In this document: positions 47,173-57,976 of the stretch, in pieces
Layout of the letters: each line of letters starts with the position of its first letter
Numbering within the stretch: position 1 is the stretch's first letter
NCBI RefSeq assembly: GCF_001750145.1
Contig: NZ_CP015732.1
Span: 3,348,001 to 3,412,000, forward strand
Reading direction: 5' to 3'
Length of the DNA stretch: 64,000 bases
From: Arthrobacter sp. U41
Lineage (GTDB): Bacteria > Actinomycetota > Actinomycetes > Actinomycetales > Micrococcaceae
Notes under the pieces: model-generated
What the model was told of the DNA's origin: nothing
The model's database searches: none
Seen by the model: the letters and a program-made list of their open reading frames with translations, nothing else
Translations under genes and position numbers: made by a program

Positions 47173-47208
47173 CCGGGGCATCCGCTGCAGTACCGGCGGG
47201 TGCCCCGG
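47173..47208 (+). terminator. hairpin after uvrA
   Basis: CCGGGGCATCCGC / GCGGGTGCCCCGG, 13-bp stem with one G-U pair and a 10-base loop. There is no T run, as is common in actinobacteria. Confidence 0.65.
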
Positions 47209-47283
47209 CCGCGAACTCCCGGATATATTCCCTGTCTGGTATGCGAGTTTCTGGCATCGGTTCAGTCGTGAGAAACTAGGCCG

Positions 47284-48057
47284 GTGACCCAAACAACAGT
47301 GCCCGTGATCTTCGACCTGGACGGCACTCTTGTCGATCCGGCCGGGGGGATAGCGGACGGAATCGCAGCGGCCCTCACGGAGCTCGGACTCGGCATTCCC
47401 GGCAAGGCCCGGATGGACGCCATGATCGGCCCGAAGCTCAGCCATTCCCTCACGGACATCGCCGGGGTCCCGGCCGAACAACTCGGTGCCGCCATCCGGA
47501 TCTACCGCGCGCATTACCTCGCCACGGGCATCGCCCAAAGCCGGCTGTACCCGGGGATCCGTGCCCTGCTGGAATCTTTCGTCGCGGCCGGCCGGCCCAT
47601 CGCAGTCGCCACCCAGAAGCCCGAGGGCATCGCCCGGACCGTCCTGGAGCACCACGGCATAGCTGCCCTGTTCCACACCATCCGCGGCTCGGCGGCGGAC
47701 GAGGCCGCAGCAGCGGGCGCGCCGTCCGGGAAGGCGGAGATCGTCGCCGCGGCCCTCGCCGACCTTGCCACCCGACACGGCCTGGACACGCAACATGCCG
47801 TAATGGTGGGGGACCGCGCGCAGGACGTAGCCGGAGCGGCTGCCAACGGACTGGACTGCATCGGCGTAGGCTGGGGCTTTGCTCCGCACGGTGAACTGGA
47901 CGCGGCAGGTTCCGTGGAGATTGTGCACAGCAGCACAGCCCTGCATGAGGCCGTCGCCCGCCGGGATACGCTGCGCGCCGCCGCCGTTGCCACCACAGTG
48001 AATCCTGACTTTAAGACCGATGCCCAAGACGAGGTGCACACCGATGGCAATGTTTGA
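47284..48057 (+). CDS. HAD hydrolase, phosphoglycolate-phosphatase-like
   Basis: A 257-residue HAD-superfamily phosphatase. Motif I VIFDLDGTLVD at residues 8-18 with both Asp, motif II near ATQKPEG, motif III Lys region, and motif IV VMVGDRAQDVAGAAANG near 175. The helical cap resembles Gph/PGP and pyrophosphatase members. Substrate unknown. GTG 47284 follows GAAACT at 47272-47277 by six bases, a weak leaderless pattern. Overlaps the acyltransferase gene by 14 bp, forming an operon. Confidence 0.88.
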   Translation: MTQTTVPVIFDLDGTLVDPAGGIADGIAAALTELGLGIPGKARMDAMIGPKLSHSLTDIAGVPAEQLGAAIRIYRAHYLATGIAQSRLYPGIRALLESFVAAGRPIAVATQKPEGIARTVLEHHGIAALFHTIRGSAADEAAAAGAPSGKAEIVAAALADLATRHGLDTQHAVMVGDRAQDVAGAAANGLDCIGVGWGFAPHGELDAAGSVEIVHSSTALHEAVARRDTLRAAAVATTVNPDFKTDAQDEVHTDGNV

Positions 48058-48712
48058 CGCAATCCGCTGGACCACGCGGGGCCTGGTTACTTCGACCTGC
48101 CGGCCCACGGTCATCGGACTCGAAAACGTGCCCAAGGAGGGCCCGTTCATTGTGGCCCCCAACCACCTCTCATTCCTGGACAGCGTGATCGTCCAGGCAC
48201 TCATGCCCCGACCCGTGGCATTCTTCGCCAAAGCGGAATATTTCACCACCGGCGGCATCAAGGGCAAGGCGATGAAGTCCTTCTTCGAGGCGGTCGGCTC
48301 CATCCCCGTGGAACGCGGCGAACAGGCCGCCAGCGTCCAGGCGCTCAAAACCCTGCTGGAAATCCTCGACTCCGGCAAGGGCGTCGGCATCTACCCGGAA
48401 GGGACCCGGTCCCGCGACGGCATCCTCTACCGCGGCCGCACCGGCGTAGGCTGGCTTGCCCTCACCACTGGCGCCCCCGTCATCCCGGTCGGACTGATCG
48501 GCACGGAGAACCTGCAGCCCGCGGACAGCAAGTCGGTCAAACCTCAACACTTCACCATGAAGGTCGGCAAACCGCTGTACTTCGAAAAGACCGGACCGGA
48601 CCACTCCCTGCCCGCCCGCCGCCAGGCCACCGACCGCATCATGGACGCGATCGCCGAACTCAGCGGCCAGGAACGCTCCACTAGTTACAACCAGAGCAAG
48701 ACCATCGAATAG
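48044..48712 (+). CDS. 1-acyl-sn-glycerol-3-phosphate acyltransferase (PlsC family)
   Basis: A 222-residue PlsC-type acyltransferase that should acylate lysophosphatidate to phosphatidate. Acyltransferase motif I NHLSFLD near residue 40, and IYPEGTRSRDG near 115 (motif III). The VTSTCRPTVIGLENVP start is typical of actinobacterial members. ATG 48044 has GAGG nine bases upstream. A DNA hairpin GACGGTC-GAACA-GACCGTC begins at its stop codon and may terminate the operon. Confidence 0.9.
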   Translation: MAMFDAIRWTTRGLVTSTCRPTVIGLENVPKEGPFIVAPNHLSFLDSVIVQALMPRPVAFFAKAEYFTTGGIKGKAMKSFFEAVGSIPVERGEQAASVQALKTLLEILDSGKGVGIYPEGTRSRDGILYRGRTGVGWLALTTGAPVIPVGLIGTENLQPADSKSVKPQHFTMKVGKPLYFEKTGPDHSLPARRQATDRIMDAIAELSGQERSTSYNQSKTIE

Positions 48713-48730
48713 ACGGTCGAACAGACCGTC
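48712..48730 (+). terminator. hairpin at the end of the acyltransferase gene
   Basis: GACGGTC-GAACA-GACCGTC, 7-bp perfect stem. The same CAGACCGTCG / TAGACCGTCG words recur at 48738-48747 as a partial direct repeat. No T run, so termination is uncertain. Confidence 0.4.
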
Positions 48731-48909
48731 GCCCGGATAGACCGTCGACCAGGGCGAATCTGCTGATTTTCTTGAGCCGGATGGTGACGATGCGGGGGAC
48801 CACGTACGGTCCGGGGCAGTCCCCGCAGTGCCCCGGACGGGCAAGCTGTCCAGCGGAAGTCTTGCAGGCCTGCTTGGCGCAAACGTGGTGGAATTACCGG
48901 GGTGAACCG

Positions 48910-50670
48910 CTACGCAACTAATTGGTCACAGTCCGGGAATGGGTCTTCGGGCAGTTCCTGTTCCTGTTCTGGATCCGGGCCGGGGTCCGGGGGCAGGCCC
49001 GTATCGAAGTCCAAGTCCGGGTCCACGACCGTACGCGGATCCATGTCCATACCTGTGTCCATGCCCGTAGGCGGACCCGCGTCCATACATGTGTCCATGC
49101 TCGTGTCCGGGTCCATGCCCATGCATGCGCCCAAGTCCGTGCCTGTGGCCGTGCCTGTGTCTGACTCTGTTCCCGAATTCAGGATGCCGTCCGGCCAGTG
49201 GGGTGGTTCCCAGTCCTGCTGTTCGCTGGGGTAGTGCCGTCCGGTCGGGGAGGTCCAGCCGGGCGGGGCGGTTTTGCTGGCCCCGGCCGGTGTCCAGGCT
49301 GAGCTGTGTTTGAGCTTGTGGTGTTTGCGGCAGGGCTGCCCGAGGTTGGTGATCCCGGTGGTGCCTCCGTCGGCCCAGGCCAGGAGGTGGTCCGCTTCGT
49401 TGTCCAGGGAGTGGTTGTTGCACCCCGGGAACGGGCATCTCCCGTCACGGAGCATCAGCCAGTGCCTCTGGGCTTTGGTGAGGCGGTAGCTGGTCCGGCC
49501 GATTTCCAGCGGCGCCCCGTCCCGCGGATCCACCAGGACCCGGTGGAAGGACCCGGCGCCGTCGGTGACCAGGCGGCGGGCCATCGAGGGCGGGATCGGC
49601 CCGTACCCGTCCAGCATCGCCGGTTCCTCCCCGGCGCCGAGCAGGGACAGGACCGGGACGGTGATCAGGACCTGCGCCCGCGGCGACGGCACACCCCCGC
49701 CCGCACCCTCCCCACCAGCGCCTGCGGTGCCGGTGGTGCCGGTGGTGCCTGTGGTGAGGAGCCAGGTGGCGGCGATGTCGGCCCGCAGCTGGGTGAGGGT
49801 GCGTTCCTCCTCCGGGCCCTGCAGGGCACGGGCGGCCGCGGTGGTCCGTTCCCAGATCCCCGCGGCGGTATCGGCCGGCAGGTAGGCGGAGAACCAGGCC
49901 ATCCCGTCACTGTCCGGGCGGAACTCGACCCGCCGGTCCGCGGCGCACCTGGCATGGCGCTGTTCGATGCTCTCCCGGTGGTGGCGTTCACGCCAGGTGC
50001 GGGCCTTGGCCCGGAACCTGCCCGGGACCAGTTCCCCGGCCGGGCACCCCCGGGCCGGGTTCGGGGCGGCCGGGTCCAGGAAGTGCGCCTCCAACGCCGC
50101 CGCCCCGGCCGGGTCCAGGCTGGTGGTTTCGTCCACCATGATCCGGGCGTGCGCCCAGGAAATCGTGCCCGCCGTCAGCGCGGCGAGGGTCAGCGGCAAC
50201 GTCTTCGTCAGGGCCAGGCAGTCGCCCAGGAACGCCCCGGCGGTCTGCTCGCTCACGGTCAGGGCACACGCGACCTCCGCCGTCACCGCCATCTCCTGGC
50301 CCATGTTGTCGTGCAGCGCCACCGCCGGCGGCGCCAAAGCGTCGGTAGCCTGCAGATAGGCCGCGGCCAGCCGCACCTTCAACGCAGCGGCCTGCGCCTC
50401 CCACCGCGCCATGACGGCCAGGCCATCCAGGCAACCATCCGCCAGATCCCGCAACGGATCCTCCCACAGCGGATCAGCGCCGGATGGACCATCGTGACCA
50501 GAGTCGGACGGAGCAGTGCCAGCACCCGACGGACCCGTCTGAACAGCACCCGACAGACCAGCCGGATCAGCGTCAGCGCCGGCCGCGGCGACGGAATCCA
50601 GCGCCGCAGTCCACGCCGCAACAGCCGCCAGCGCCGCACTGCCCTCCGCACACCAGTCCGTGCCTTCCAT
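48910..50670 (-). CDS. DUF222 / HNH endonuclease protein (13E12-repeat type)
   Basis: A 586-residue protein with an N-terminal Ala-rich part, a central DUF222 helical domain (about residues 80-380) and an HNH nuclease motif near 415-460: CPFPGCNNHSLDNEADHLLA then CRKHHKLKH, with the Cys pair and His residues. Such genes are repeated in actinobacterial genomes (the REP13E12 family) and behave like mobile or selfish elements, though the function is unproven. The C-terminal 90 residues are low-complexity, a Met/Asp/Thr/Gly run (MGMDPDTSMDTCMD) from short DNA repeats. Neighbours do not suggest a partner, and no inverted repeats or integrase were seen nearby. Confidence 0.88.
   Translation of the reverse strand: MEGTDWCAEGSAALAAVAAWTAALDSVAAAGADADPAGLSGAVQTGPSGAGTAPSDSGHDGPSGADPLWEDPLRDLADGCLDGLAVMARWEAQAAALKVRLAAAYLQATDALAPPAVALHDNMGQEMAVTAEVACALTVSEQTAGAFLGDCLALTKTLPLTLAALTAGTISWAHARIMVDETTSLDPAGAAALEAHFLDPAAPNPARGCPAGELVPGRFRAKARTWRERHHRESIEQRHARCAADRRVEFRPDSDGMAWFSAYLPADTAAGIWERTTAAARALQGPEEERTLTQLRADIAATWLLTTGTTGTTGTAGAGGEGAGGGVPSPRAQVLITVPVLSLLGAGEEPAMLDGYGPIPPSMARRLVTDGAGSFHRVLVDPRDGAPLEIGRTSYRLTKAQRHWLMLRDGRCPFPGCNNHSLDNEADHLLAWADGGTTGITNLGQPCRKHHKLKHSSAWTPAGASKTAPPGWTSPTGRHYPSEQQDWEPPHWPDGILNSGTESDTGTATGTDLGACMGMDPDTSMDTCMDAGPPTGMDTGMDMDPRTVVDPDLDFDTGLPPDPGPDPEQEQELPEDPFPDCDQLVA
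49020..49165 (-). repeat. degenerate short repeats in the HNH gene 3' end
   Basis: Imperfect 6-12-base units built on GTCCATG and CCTGTGTC recur roughly ten times, giving the D-T/G-M-D pattern of the C terminus. Copy number is likely variable between strains. Confidence 0.6.
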
Positions 50671-50794
50671 AAACCCAGAATCTCAGATGGCACCGACATA
50701 ATAGGGGTCTCTGCGGAAGTGCATCGGACTCAGGATCCAGGGGCCCGGGTCCCCGCCGTCCCGGGCACGGCTGCAGGCTCAGTAGACTTGGACT

Positions 50795-52819
50795 GTGGCA
50801 GATCCAGCGAGTTACCGACCCCAGACGGGTGAGATTCCGACCAATCCGGGCGTGTACCGCTTCCGCGACCCGCACGGCCGGGTCATCTATGTCGGCAAGG
50901 CCAAGAACCTCCGGTCGCGGCTGAACTCGTACTTCGCCAATCCCTCGGGACTGCTCCCCAAAACGTATGCCATGGTCCATACGGCCAGCAGTGTGGAGTG
51001 GACCGTCGTCGGAAGCGAACTCGAGTCGCTGCAGCTCGAATACACTTGGATCAAGGAATTCAAGCCCCGGTTCAATGTGATGTTCCGGGATGACAAAAGT
51101 TACCCGTACCTCGCCGTCTCAATGGGGGAGAAGTACCCCCGAGTCCAGGTCCTGCGGGGAGAGCGCCGCAAGGGCACCCGCTACTTTGGCCCCTACACGG
51201 CCGGGGCCATCCGGGACACCATGGACACCCTGCTGCGCGTTTTCCCCGTCCGCAGCTGCAGCGCCGGCGTCCTGAAACGGGCCGAAGCGAGCCGCAGGCC
51301 CTGCCTGCTCGGCTACATCGACAAATGCGCGGCGCCCTGCGTCGGCCGCATCTCGGCCGAGGACCACCGGGCCCTGGCCGAGGACTTCTGCACCTTCATG
51401 GGTGGCGAGGCCAAACCGTTCGTCACGCGGCTGGAAAAGGACATGGCCGCCGCCGTGGCGGAACTGGACTACGAGCGCGCAGCGCGGATCCGTGATGACA
51501 TCGTCGCGCTCAAAAAAGTCTTCGAACGCAACGCTGTTGTCCTGGCCGAGGGCACCGACGCCGACGTTTTCGCCCTGCACGAGGATGAACTCGAAGCCGC
51601 CGTGCAGGTCTTTCACGTCCGCGGCGGCCGGATCCGCGGCCAGCGCGGCTGGGTCGTCGAAAAAGTCGAAGACGCCACCACCCCGGACCTCGTTGAGCAC
51701 CTGCTCCAGCAGGTCTACGGCGAGGAAGCCGGCCTGCAGGGCAGGCTGCCCCGCGAGGTCCTGGTGCCGACCGAGCCCAGCAACGCCGCGGAGCTGGCCC
51801 AATGGCTCGGCGGCCTGCGCGGGGCCAGGGTGGACATCCGCGTGCCCCAACGCGGCGACAAGGCCGCACTGCTCTCCACCGTCCGGGACAACGCCGAGCA
51901 CGCCCTCAAGCTCCACAAATCCCGGCGCGCCGGCGACCTGACCCTGCGCTCCCAGGCGCTGCAGGAACTGCAGGAAGCCCTCGAGCTGCCCATCGCGCTG
52001 ATGCGGATCGAATGCTTCGACATCTCGCACGTCCAGGGCACCAACGTCGTCGGTTCCATGGTCGTGGTCGAGGACGGCCTGCCGAAAAAGTCGGACTACC
52101 GGAAGTTCTCCGTCACCGGCGCCGCCGCAACGGACGACACGGCAGCCATGCATGACGTGCTGACACGGCGTTTCCGGAACTACCTGCAGGAGAAGGCGGT
52201 CCAGGCCGACGCCGCCCGGCAGCCGGGCCATCAGGCCATGCTCAACGCCGTGGCCGACGCCGCCGTCGGCCCTTCTTCCTCCGTCGCTGTCGCCGATACC
52301 ACGACCCCGGCTCCGCGGACCAAGTTCGCCTACCCGCCCAACCTCGTGGTGGTTGATGGGGGCAAGCCCCAGGTCAACGCGGCCGCACGGGCCCTCGCCG
52401 AACTGGGGATCGACGATGTCTACGTCGTCGGGCTCGCCAAACGGCTCGAGGAGGTCTGGCTGCCGGACAGCGACTTCCCGGTGATCCTGCCGCGCGCCTC
52501 GGCCGGGCTGTACCTGCTGCAGCGCATCCGTGATGAGGCGCACCGCTTCGCGATCTCCTTCCACCGGCAGAAGCGCGGCAAGGCAATGACCGTCTCAGCG
52601 CTCGACGGCGTGCCCGGCCTCGGCGAATCCAAGCGCAAGGCCCTGCTGGCCCAGTTCGGCTCGGTCAAGAGCATCCGGACGGCCAGCGTCGAGGAGCTCA
52701 CCGGCGCCAAGGGGATCGGCCCGTCCCTGGCTGCGGCGATCGTCCGGCACTTCGCCGACGGGGACGCGGCCACTGTCCCCGCCATCAACATGACCACCGG
52801 CGAAATCCTGGAGACTTAG
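50795..52819 (+). CDS. uvrC: excinuclease ABC subunit C
   Basis: A 674-residue UvrC, which makes both incisions in nucleotide excision repair. GIY-YIG nuclease [18 protein letters not shown] at residues 17-34, UVR motif [21 protein letters not shown] near 212, RNase H-like second nuclease [14 protein letters not shown] near 520 and the helix-hairpin-helix [11 protein letters not shown] near 608. GTG start six bases after TAGACT (50783-50788) and no ribosome site, so leaderless. Followed by rapZ-yvcK-whiA, the conserved actinobacterial order. Confidence 0.96.
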   Translation: MADPASYRPQTGEIPTNPGVYRFRDPHGRVIYVGKAKNLRSRLNSYFANPSGLLPKTYAMVHTASSVEWTVVGSELESLQLEYTWIKEFKPRFNVMFRDDKSYPYLAVSMGEKYPRVQVLRGERRKGTRYFGPYTAGAIRDTMDTLLRVFPVRSCSAGVLKRAEASRRPCLLGYIDKCAAPCVGRISAEDHRALAEDFCTFMGGEAKPFVTRLEKDMAAAVAELDYERAARIRDDIVALKKVFERNAVVLAEGTDADVFALHEDELEAAVQVFHVRGGRIRGQRGWVVEKVEDATTPDLVEHLLQQVYGEEAGLQGRLPREVLVPTEPSNAAELAQWLGGLRGARVDIRVPQRGDKAALLSTVRDNAEHALKLHKSRRAGDLTLRSQALQELQEALELPIALMRIECFDISHVQGTNVVGSMVVVEDGLPKKSDYRKFSVTGAAATDDTAAMHDVLTRRFRNYLQEKAVQADAARQPGHQAMLNAVADAAVGPSSSVAVADTTTPAPRTKFAYPPNLVVVDGGKPQVNAAARALAELGIDDVYVVGLAKRLEEVWLPDSDFPVILPRASAGLYLLQRIRDEAHRFAISFHRQKRGKAMTVSALDGVPGLGESKRKALLAQFGSVKSIRTASVEELTGAKGIGPSLAAAIVRHFADGDAATVPAINMTTGEILET

Positions 52820-52943
52820 CTAGCACCAGCAATCTTAGCTAGGGTAAGGACTTGGGAAACGGCACGCACGGCAACTGAACCGCGCCGCGGGCTCCACCCA
52901 TCAGAGATCGAAAACAACAGCACAGCAGAACGGGGCTTCACTG

Positions 52944-53867
52944 ATGGCAGAGTCGACGGCAGGATCCGGGACGGAGTCGGACGGCATGACGCCGGTCAAA
53001 CCCGTCGAGGCCGAACTGCTCGTAGTGACGGGCATGTCGGGAGCCGGCCGGAGCACTGCGTCGGACGCCCTGGAGGACCACGGCTGGTACGTCGTGGAAA
53101 ACCTCCCCCCGCAGATGCTCGGCACCCTCGCGGAAATCGTGTCCCACGCCCCGGGCTCCATCTCCAAGCTCGCCGTCGTCATGGACGTCCGCAGCAAGGA
53201 ACTATTCGCTGACATCCGCACCTCGCTGCGCAACCTGGAGGCCAGCGGCGTCGGGTTCCGGGTGCTGTTCCTGGACGCCAACGACGACGTCCTGGTCCGC
53301 CGATTCGAGCAGGGCCGGCGTCCCCACCCGCTGCAGGGCGGCGGCAGGATCCTCGACGGCATCGCCGCCGAACGCGAACTGCTGACCGAACTCCGCACCT
53401 CCGCCGACATCGTGCTGGACACCTCGGCGCTGAACGTCCACGGCCTCGCCACCGCAATCACGGAGCTGTTCAGCGAGACCGGTCCCGTGGCGCTCCGCCT
53501 CAATGTGATGAGCTTCGGCTTCAAATACGGGCTCCCGGTCGATGCCAACTTCGTCGCCGACGCCCGCTTCATCCCCAACCCGCACTGGGTCCCCGCGCTC
53601 CGCCCGCACACCGGTCTGGACAAGGACGTCAGCAACTATGTGCTGGAGGCGCAGGGCGTCAGCAGCTTTGTGGAACGCTACGTGCTGGCTCTCGAGCCGG
53701 TCCTGGACGGTTACCGGCGGGAGAACAAGCACTACGCCACCATCGCCGTCGGTTGCACCGGCGGCAAGCACCGCTCGGTTGCCGTCGCCGTCGAACTGTC
53801 CCGCCGGCTCGCGCAGTACCCGCGCGTCACCGTGACCACCACGCACCGGGACCTGGGCCGCGAATAA
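52944..53867 (+). CDS. rapZ: RNase adapter/nucleotide-binding protein RapZ (YvcJ family)
   Basis: A 307-residue P-loop protein: [19 protein letters not shown] near residue 29 and the C-terminal [20 protein letters not shown] near 270. In E. coli RapZ guides RNase E to the GlmZ small RNA; in Gram-positives YvcJ binds GTP and its target is not settled. ATG with GGGGC only; no strong ribosome site. Its TAA overlaps the yvcK ATG (TAATG), so translation is coupled. Confidence 0.93.
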   Translation: MAESTAGSGTESDGMTPVKPVEAELLVVTGMSGAGRSTASDALEDHGWYVVENLPPQMLGTLAEIVSHAPGSISKLAVVMDVRSKELFADIRTSLRNLEASGVGFRVLFLDANDDVLVRRFEQGRRPHPLQGGGRILDGIAAERELLTELRTSADIVLDTSALNVHGLATAITELFSETGPVALRLNVMSFGFKYGLPVDANFVADARFIPNPHWVPALRPHTGLDKDVSNYVLEAQGVSSFVERYVLALEPVLDGYRRENKHYATIAVGCTGGKHRSVAVAVELSRRLAQYPRVTVTTTHRDLGRE

Positions 53868-54886
53868 TGGCGCTGCTCACCGGCCCCCTGCCTCTCGTCC
53901 CCCCGGCCAGCGCGGCCTTCGCCAGCCAGCAGGACAAAGGCCCGTCCGTCGTCGCGCTGGGCGGCGGCCACGGACTCGCCGCGTCACTATCGGCGCTGCG
54001 CCTGCTCACCTCCGAACTGACCGCCATCGTCACCGTCGCGGACGACGGCGGGTCCTCGGGACGGCTGCGCGAGGAGTACGGCGTACTGCCGCCCGGCGAC
54101 CTCCGGATGGCGCTCTCCGCGCTCTGTGACGACACCGACTGGGGCCGCACCTGGCGCGATGTGATGCAGCACCGCTTCGCACCCGGCAAGGGCCGCGGCG
54201 GCTCCCTCGACGAGCACGCCATGGGCAACCTGCTGATCGTGACGCTCTGGGAACTCCTGGGCGACACCGTGGCGGGCCTCAAATGGGCCGGCGCGCTGCT
54301 GGGTGCCCGCGGCGAGGTCCTGCCGATGTCCAGCGTTCCGCTGACCATCGAGGGCCAGGTCCGGGTCACCGCTCCCGACGGCACCACGGCGCTGCAGACC
54401 CTGATCGGACAGGCAAAATGCGCTGTCGCCGGCTCGCTGGAACACGTCCGGCTGCTGCCGGAGAATGCCCCCGCCTGCGTTGAGGCGCTCACCGCGATCG
54501 AACTGGCCGACTGGGTCATCCTTGGCCCCGGATCCTGGTACACCTCGGTGCTCCCGCACCTGCTGCTGCCGGAAATGCGCGAGGCGCTCTGCAACACGGC
54601 CGCCCGCCGCTGCCTCACGATGAACCTGGCCACGGACACCAAGGAGACCCTCGGAATGTCCGCCGCGGACCATCTGCGGGTGCTCCGGGAGTACGCGCCG
54701 GACTTCACGGTCGACGTCGTCCTGGCCGATCCGGCATCCGTGACCGACCGCGCGGACTTCGAACAGGCGGCCGGGATGCTCGGCGCCGAGGTGGTGTTGG
54801 GTAAAGTGGGTGCGTCGAGCCGCCGGCCGATCCACGACCCGCTGCGTCTGGCAACGGCGTACCACGACATTTTCGGGAACAGGTAG
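53867..54886 (+). CDS. yvcK: gluconeogenesis factor YvcK/GlmR
   Basis: A 339-residue YvcK (CofD-fold) protein that binds UDP-GlcNAc and is required for growth on gluconeogenic carbon and for cell-wall homeostasis. [18 protein letters not shown] near residue 27, [12 protein letters not shown] near 55 and [16 protein letters not shown] near 222 are the family landmarks. Coupled to rapZ and followed by whiA after ten bases, the usual uvrC-rapZ-yvcK-whiA cassette. Confidence 0.95.
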   Translation: MALLTGPLPLVPPASAAFASQQDKGPSVVALGGGHGLAASLSALRLLTSELTAIVTVADDGGSSGRLREEYGVLPPGDLRMALSALCDDTDWGRTWRDVMQHRFAPGKGRGGSLDEHAMGNLLIVTLWELLGDTVAGLKWAGALLGARGEVLPMSSVPLTIEGQVRVTAPDGTTALQTLIGQAKCAVAGSLEHVRLLPENAPACVEALTAIELADWVILGPGSWYTSVLPHLLLPEMREALCNTAARRCLTMNLATDTKETLGMSAADHLRVLREYAPDFTVDVVLADPASVTDRADFEQAAGMLGAEVVLGKVGASSRRPIHDPLRLATAYHDIFGNR

Positions 54887-54896
54887 GAAAAGTGCC

Positions 54897-55877
54897 ATGG
54901 CACTGACAGCATCAGTCAAGGAAGAACTTTCCCGGCTGGACATCAAGAAGTCCTCGGTCCGCAAGGCTGAAGTGTCCGCCATGCTTCGCTTCGCCGGGGG
55001 ACTGCACATCATTTCCGGCCGGATCGTGATCGAGGCCGAAGTCGACCTCGCCTCGACCGCGCGGCGGCTGCGGGCCGCCATCGCCGAGGTTTACGGGCAC
55101 CAAAGCGAAATCATCGTTGTGTCCGGCGGCGGTCTGCGCCGCGGCAGCCGCTACGTCGTCCGCGTGGTGCGCGACGGCGAAGCCCTCGCCCGCCAGACCG
55201 GCCTGCTGGACGCCCGGGGACGCCCGGTCCGCGGCCTGCCCTCTGCGGTGGTGAACGGATCCGCCGCCGACGCCGAGGCCGTCTGGCGCGGCGCCTTCCT
55301 CGCCCACGGTTCCCTCACCGAGCCCGGCCGGTCCTCCGCCATGGAGGTCACCTGCCCCGGCCCCGAGTCCGCCCTCGCGCTCGTCGGCGCGGCCCGCAGG
55401 CTCGGGATCCAGGCCAAGGCCCGCGAGGTCCGGGGAGTGGACCGTGTGGTCATCCGCGACGGCGACACGATTGCCGCGCTGCTGACCCGGATGGGCGCCC
55501 ACGATGCGCTGATGGTCTGGGAGGAGCGGCGGATGCGTAAGGAAGTCCGGGCCACCGCCAACCGGCTGGCCAACTTCGACGACGCCAACCTGCGGCGATC
55601 CGCGCAGGCCGCCGTCGCTGCCGGCGCCCGCGTGGACCGTGCCCTGGAAATCCTCGGCGACGACGTCCCCGACCACCTGAAGTACGCCGGCGAGTTGCGG
55701 GTCGCGCACAAACAGGCCAGCCTCGACGAGCTCGGCCGCCTGGCGGACCCCGTCATGACCAAGGACGCGATCGCGGGGCGGATCCGCCGCCTGCTGGCCA
55801 TGGCGGACAAACGCGCCCAGGACCTGGGCATCCCCGGCACGGAGGCCAATGTGACGCCGGAAATGCTGGACGAGTAG
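54897..55877 (+). CDS. whiA: DNA-binding protein WhiA
   Basis: A 326-residue WhiA: a degenerate LAGLIDADG-homing-endonuclease-like fold at residues 20-220, with catalytic acids lost, and a C-terminal helix-turn-helix ([20 protein letters not shown] near 277). In Streptomyces it controls sporulation septation with WhiB; in other Gram-positives it affects cell division and nucleoid segregation. ATG 54897 with TAGGAAAA upstream. Last gene of the uvrC cassette. Confidence 0.96.
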   Translation: MALTASVKEELSRLDIKKSSVRKAEVSAMLRFAGGLHIISGRIVIEAEVDLASTARRLRAAIAEVYGHQSEIIVVSGGGLRRGSRYVVRVVRDGEALARQTGLLDARGRPVRGLPSAVVNGSAADAEAVWRGAFLAHGSLTEPGRSSAMEVTCPGPESALALVGAARRLGIQAKAREVRGVDRVVIRDGDTIAALLTRMGAHDALMVWEERRMRKEVRATANRLANFDDANLRRSAQAAVAAGARVDRALEILGDDVPDHLKYAGELRVAHKQASLDELGRLADPVMTKDAIAGRIRRLLAMADKRAQDLGIPGTEANVTPEMLDE

Positions 55878-56049
55878 CCCCGGCCTGGAAAGAACTGCAG
55901 AATCGGAGCGGGCCGGTGGGAATACCTCAGGGGGAACGGAGGCTATGCCCACTGGATTCCGATCCAGAAACTTCCGGGTGCCACAACATCCGGATGCACA
56001 ATCCGAGAGTTACCCAACGGACAACCAGTCCACGACATTGGAGGATTTT

Positions 56050-56673
56050 GTGACCGAGTACGTACTGCCGCAGCTCAGCTATGACTACGCAGCGCTGGAG
56101 CCCCACATTTCCGCGCGGATCATGGAGCTGCACCACAGCAAGCACCACGCCGCCTACGTGGCCGGCGCCAACAACGCCCTGGCCCAGCTGGCCGAAGCAC
56201 GCGAAAAGGGCGACTTCGCCAACATCAACCGGCTCTCCAAGGACCTCGCGTTCCACACCGGCGGACACATCAACCACTCGGTGTTCTGGAACAACCTTTC
56301 CCCGGACGGCGGCGACAAGCCCGAAGGTGAGCTGGCAGCCGCCATCGACGATGCGTTCGGCTCCTTCGACGCTTTCCGTGCCCACTTCACCGCGGCGGCC
56401 ATGGGCCTTCAGGGTTCCGGCTGGGCTTTCCTGGCCTACGAGCCCATCGGCGGCAACCTCGTGATCGAGCAGCTCTACGATCAGCAGGGCAACGTCGCCG
56501 TCGGCACCACCCCGCTGCTGATGCTGGACATGTGGGAGCACGCCTTCTACCTGGACTACGTCAACGTCAAGGCCGACTACGTCAAGGCCTTCTGGAACAT
56601 CGTGAACTGGGCCGACGTCGCCAAGCGCTTCGACGCCGCCCGCAAGAACGCCACCGGCCTTATCACGCTGTAA
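56050..56673 (+). CDS. sodA: superoxide dismutase [Mn/Fe]
   Basis: A 207-residue Fe/Mn superoxide dismutase. Metal ligands: His27-type in [13 protein letters not shown], His in [18 protein letters not shown], then [11 protein letters not shown] giving Asp and His. [12 protein letters not shown] is the usual outer-sphere region. Sequence tends to Mn or cambialistic forms, but metal use cannot be settled. GTG 56050 has GGAGG five bases upstream; longer in-frame readings upstream (from 55945) have no such site. Cytoplasmic, no signal peptide. Confidence 0.96.
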   Translation: MTEYVLPQLSYDYAALEPHISARIMELHHSKHHAAYVAGANNALAQLAEAREKGDFANINRLSKDLAFHTGGHINHSVFWNNLSPDGGDKPEGELAAAIDDAFGSFDAFRAHFTAAAMGLQGSGWAFLAYEPIGGNLVIEQLYDQQGNVAVGTTPLLMLDMWEHAFYLDYVNVKADYVKAFWNIVNWADVAKRFDAARKNATGLITL

Positions 56674-56758
56674 CACCGCCATAGCGGTTTCCGCGCAAGA
56701 ACGTTCATGCGCGTGTAACAAAGCTCACAATTAAGCCCGTTCGGCTCAAATCGTGGAC

Positions 56759-56788
56759 GGTCTGCCCCCGCACTTGCGGGGGCAGACC
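56759..56788. terminator. hairpin after sodA
   Basis: GGTCTGCCCCCGCA-CT-TGCGGGGGCAGACC, a perfect 14-bp inverted repeat, with no T run following. It lies in the 282-bp gap before gap and could instead act in the gap leader. Confidence 0.7.
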
Positions 56789-56812
56789 AAGTTAAACGTA
56801 AGATAGGTCACG

Positions 56813-56829
56813 GAAGGCGGTTAGCCTTC
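56813..56829. promoter_or_regulatory. inverted repeat in the gap upstream region
   Basis: GAAGGC-GGTTA-GCCTTC, 6-bp arms. A TAAGAT possible -10 lies at 56799-56804 just upstream, so the repeat could be an operator at the transcription start. No regulator is assigned. Confidence 0.4.
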
Positions 56830-56931
56830 AGCAATGTGGCTGGTCGCCCTCCGATCTGTTAATCATCTCTGCCCAATGGCGTGCGGGATCTGTTAGTTGG
56901 CTTGAGCGCCTTCTCAACTAATCGTGCTTGA

Positions 56932-57966
<1,035 letters not shown>

Positions 57967-57976
57967 GGTAAGACTC

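Noticed and set aside
55945..56049. N-terminal extension of SodA from an ATG at 55945
   Set aside because: It has no SOD similarity, and GGAGG before GTG 56050 fits the family start VTEYVLPQL. It may be transcribed leader, and contains a small hairpin CTGGAT-TCCG-ATCCAG.
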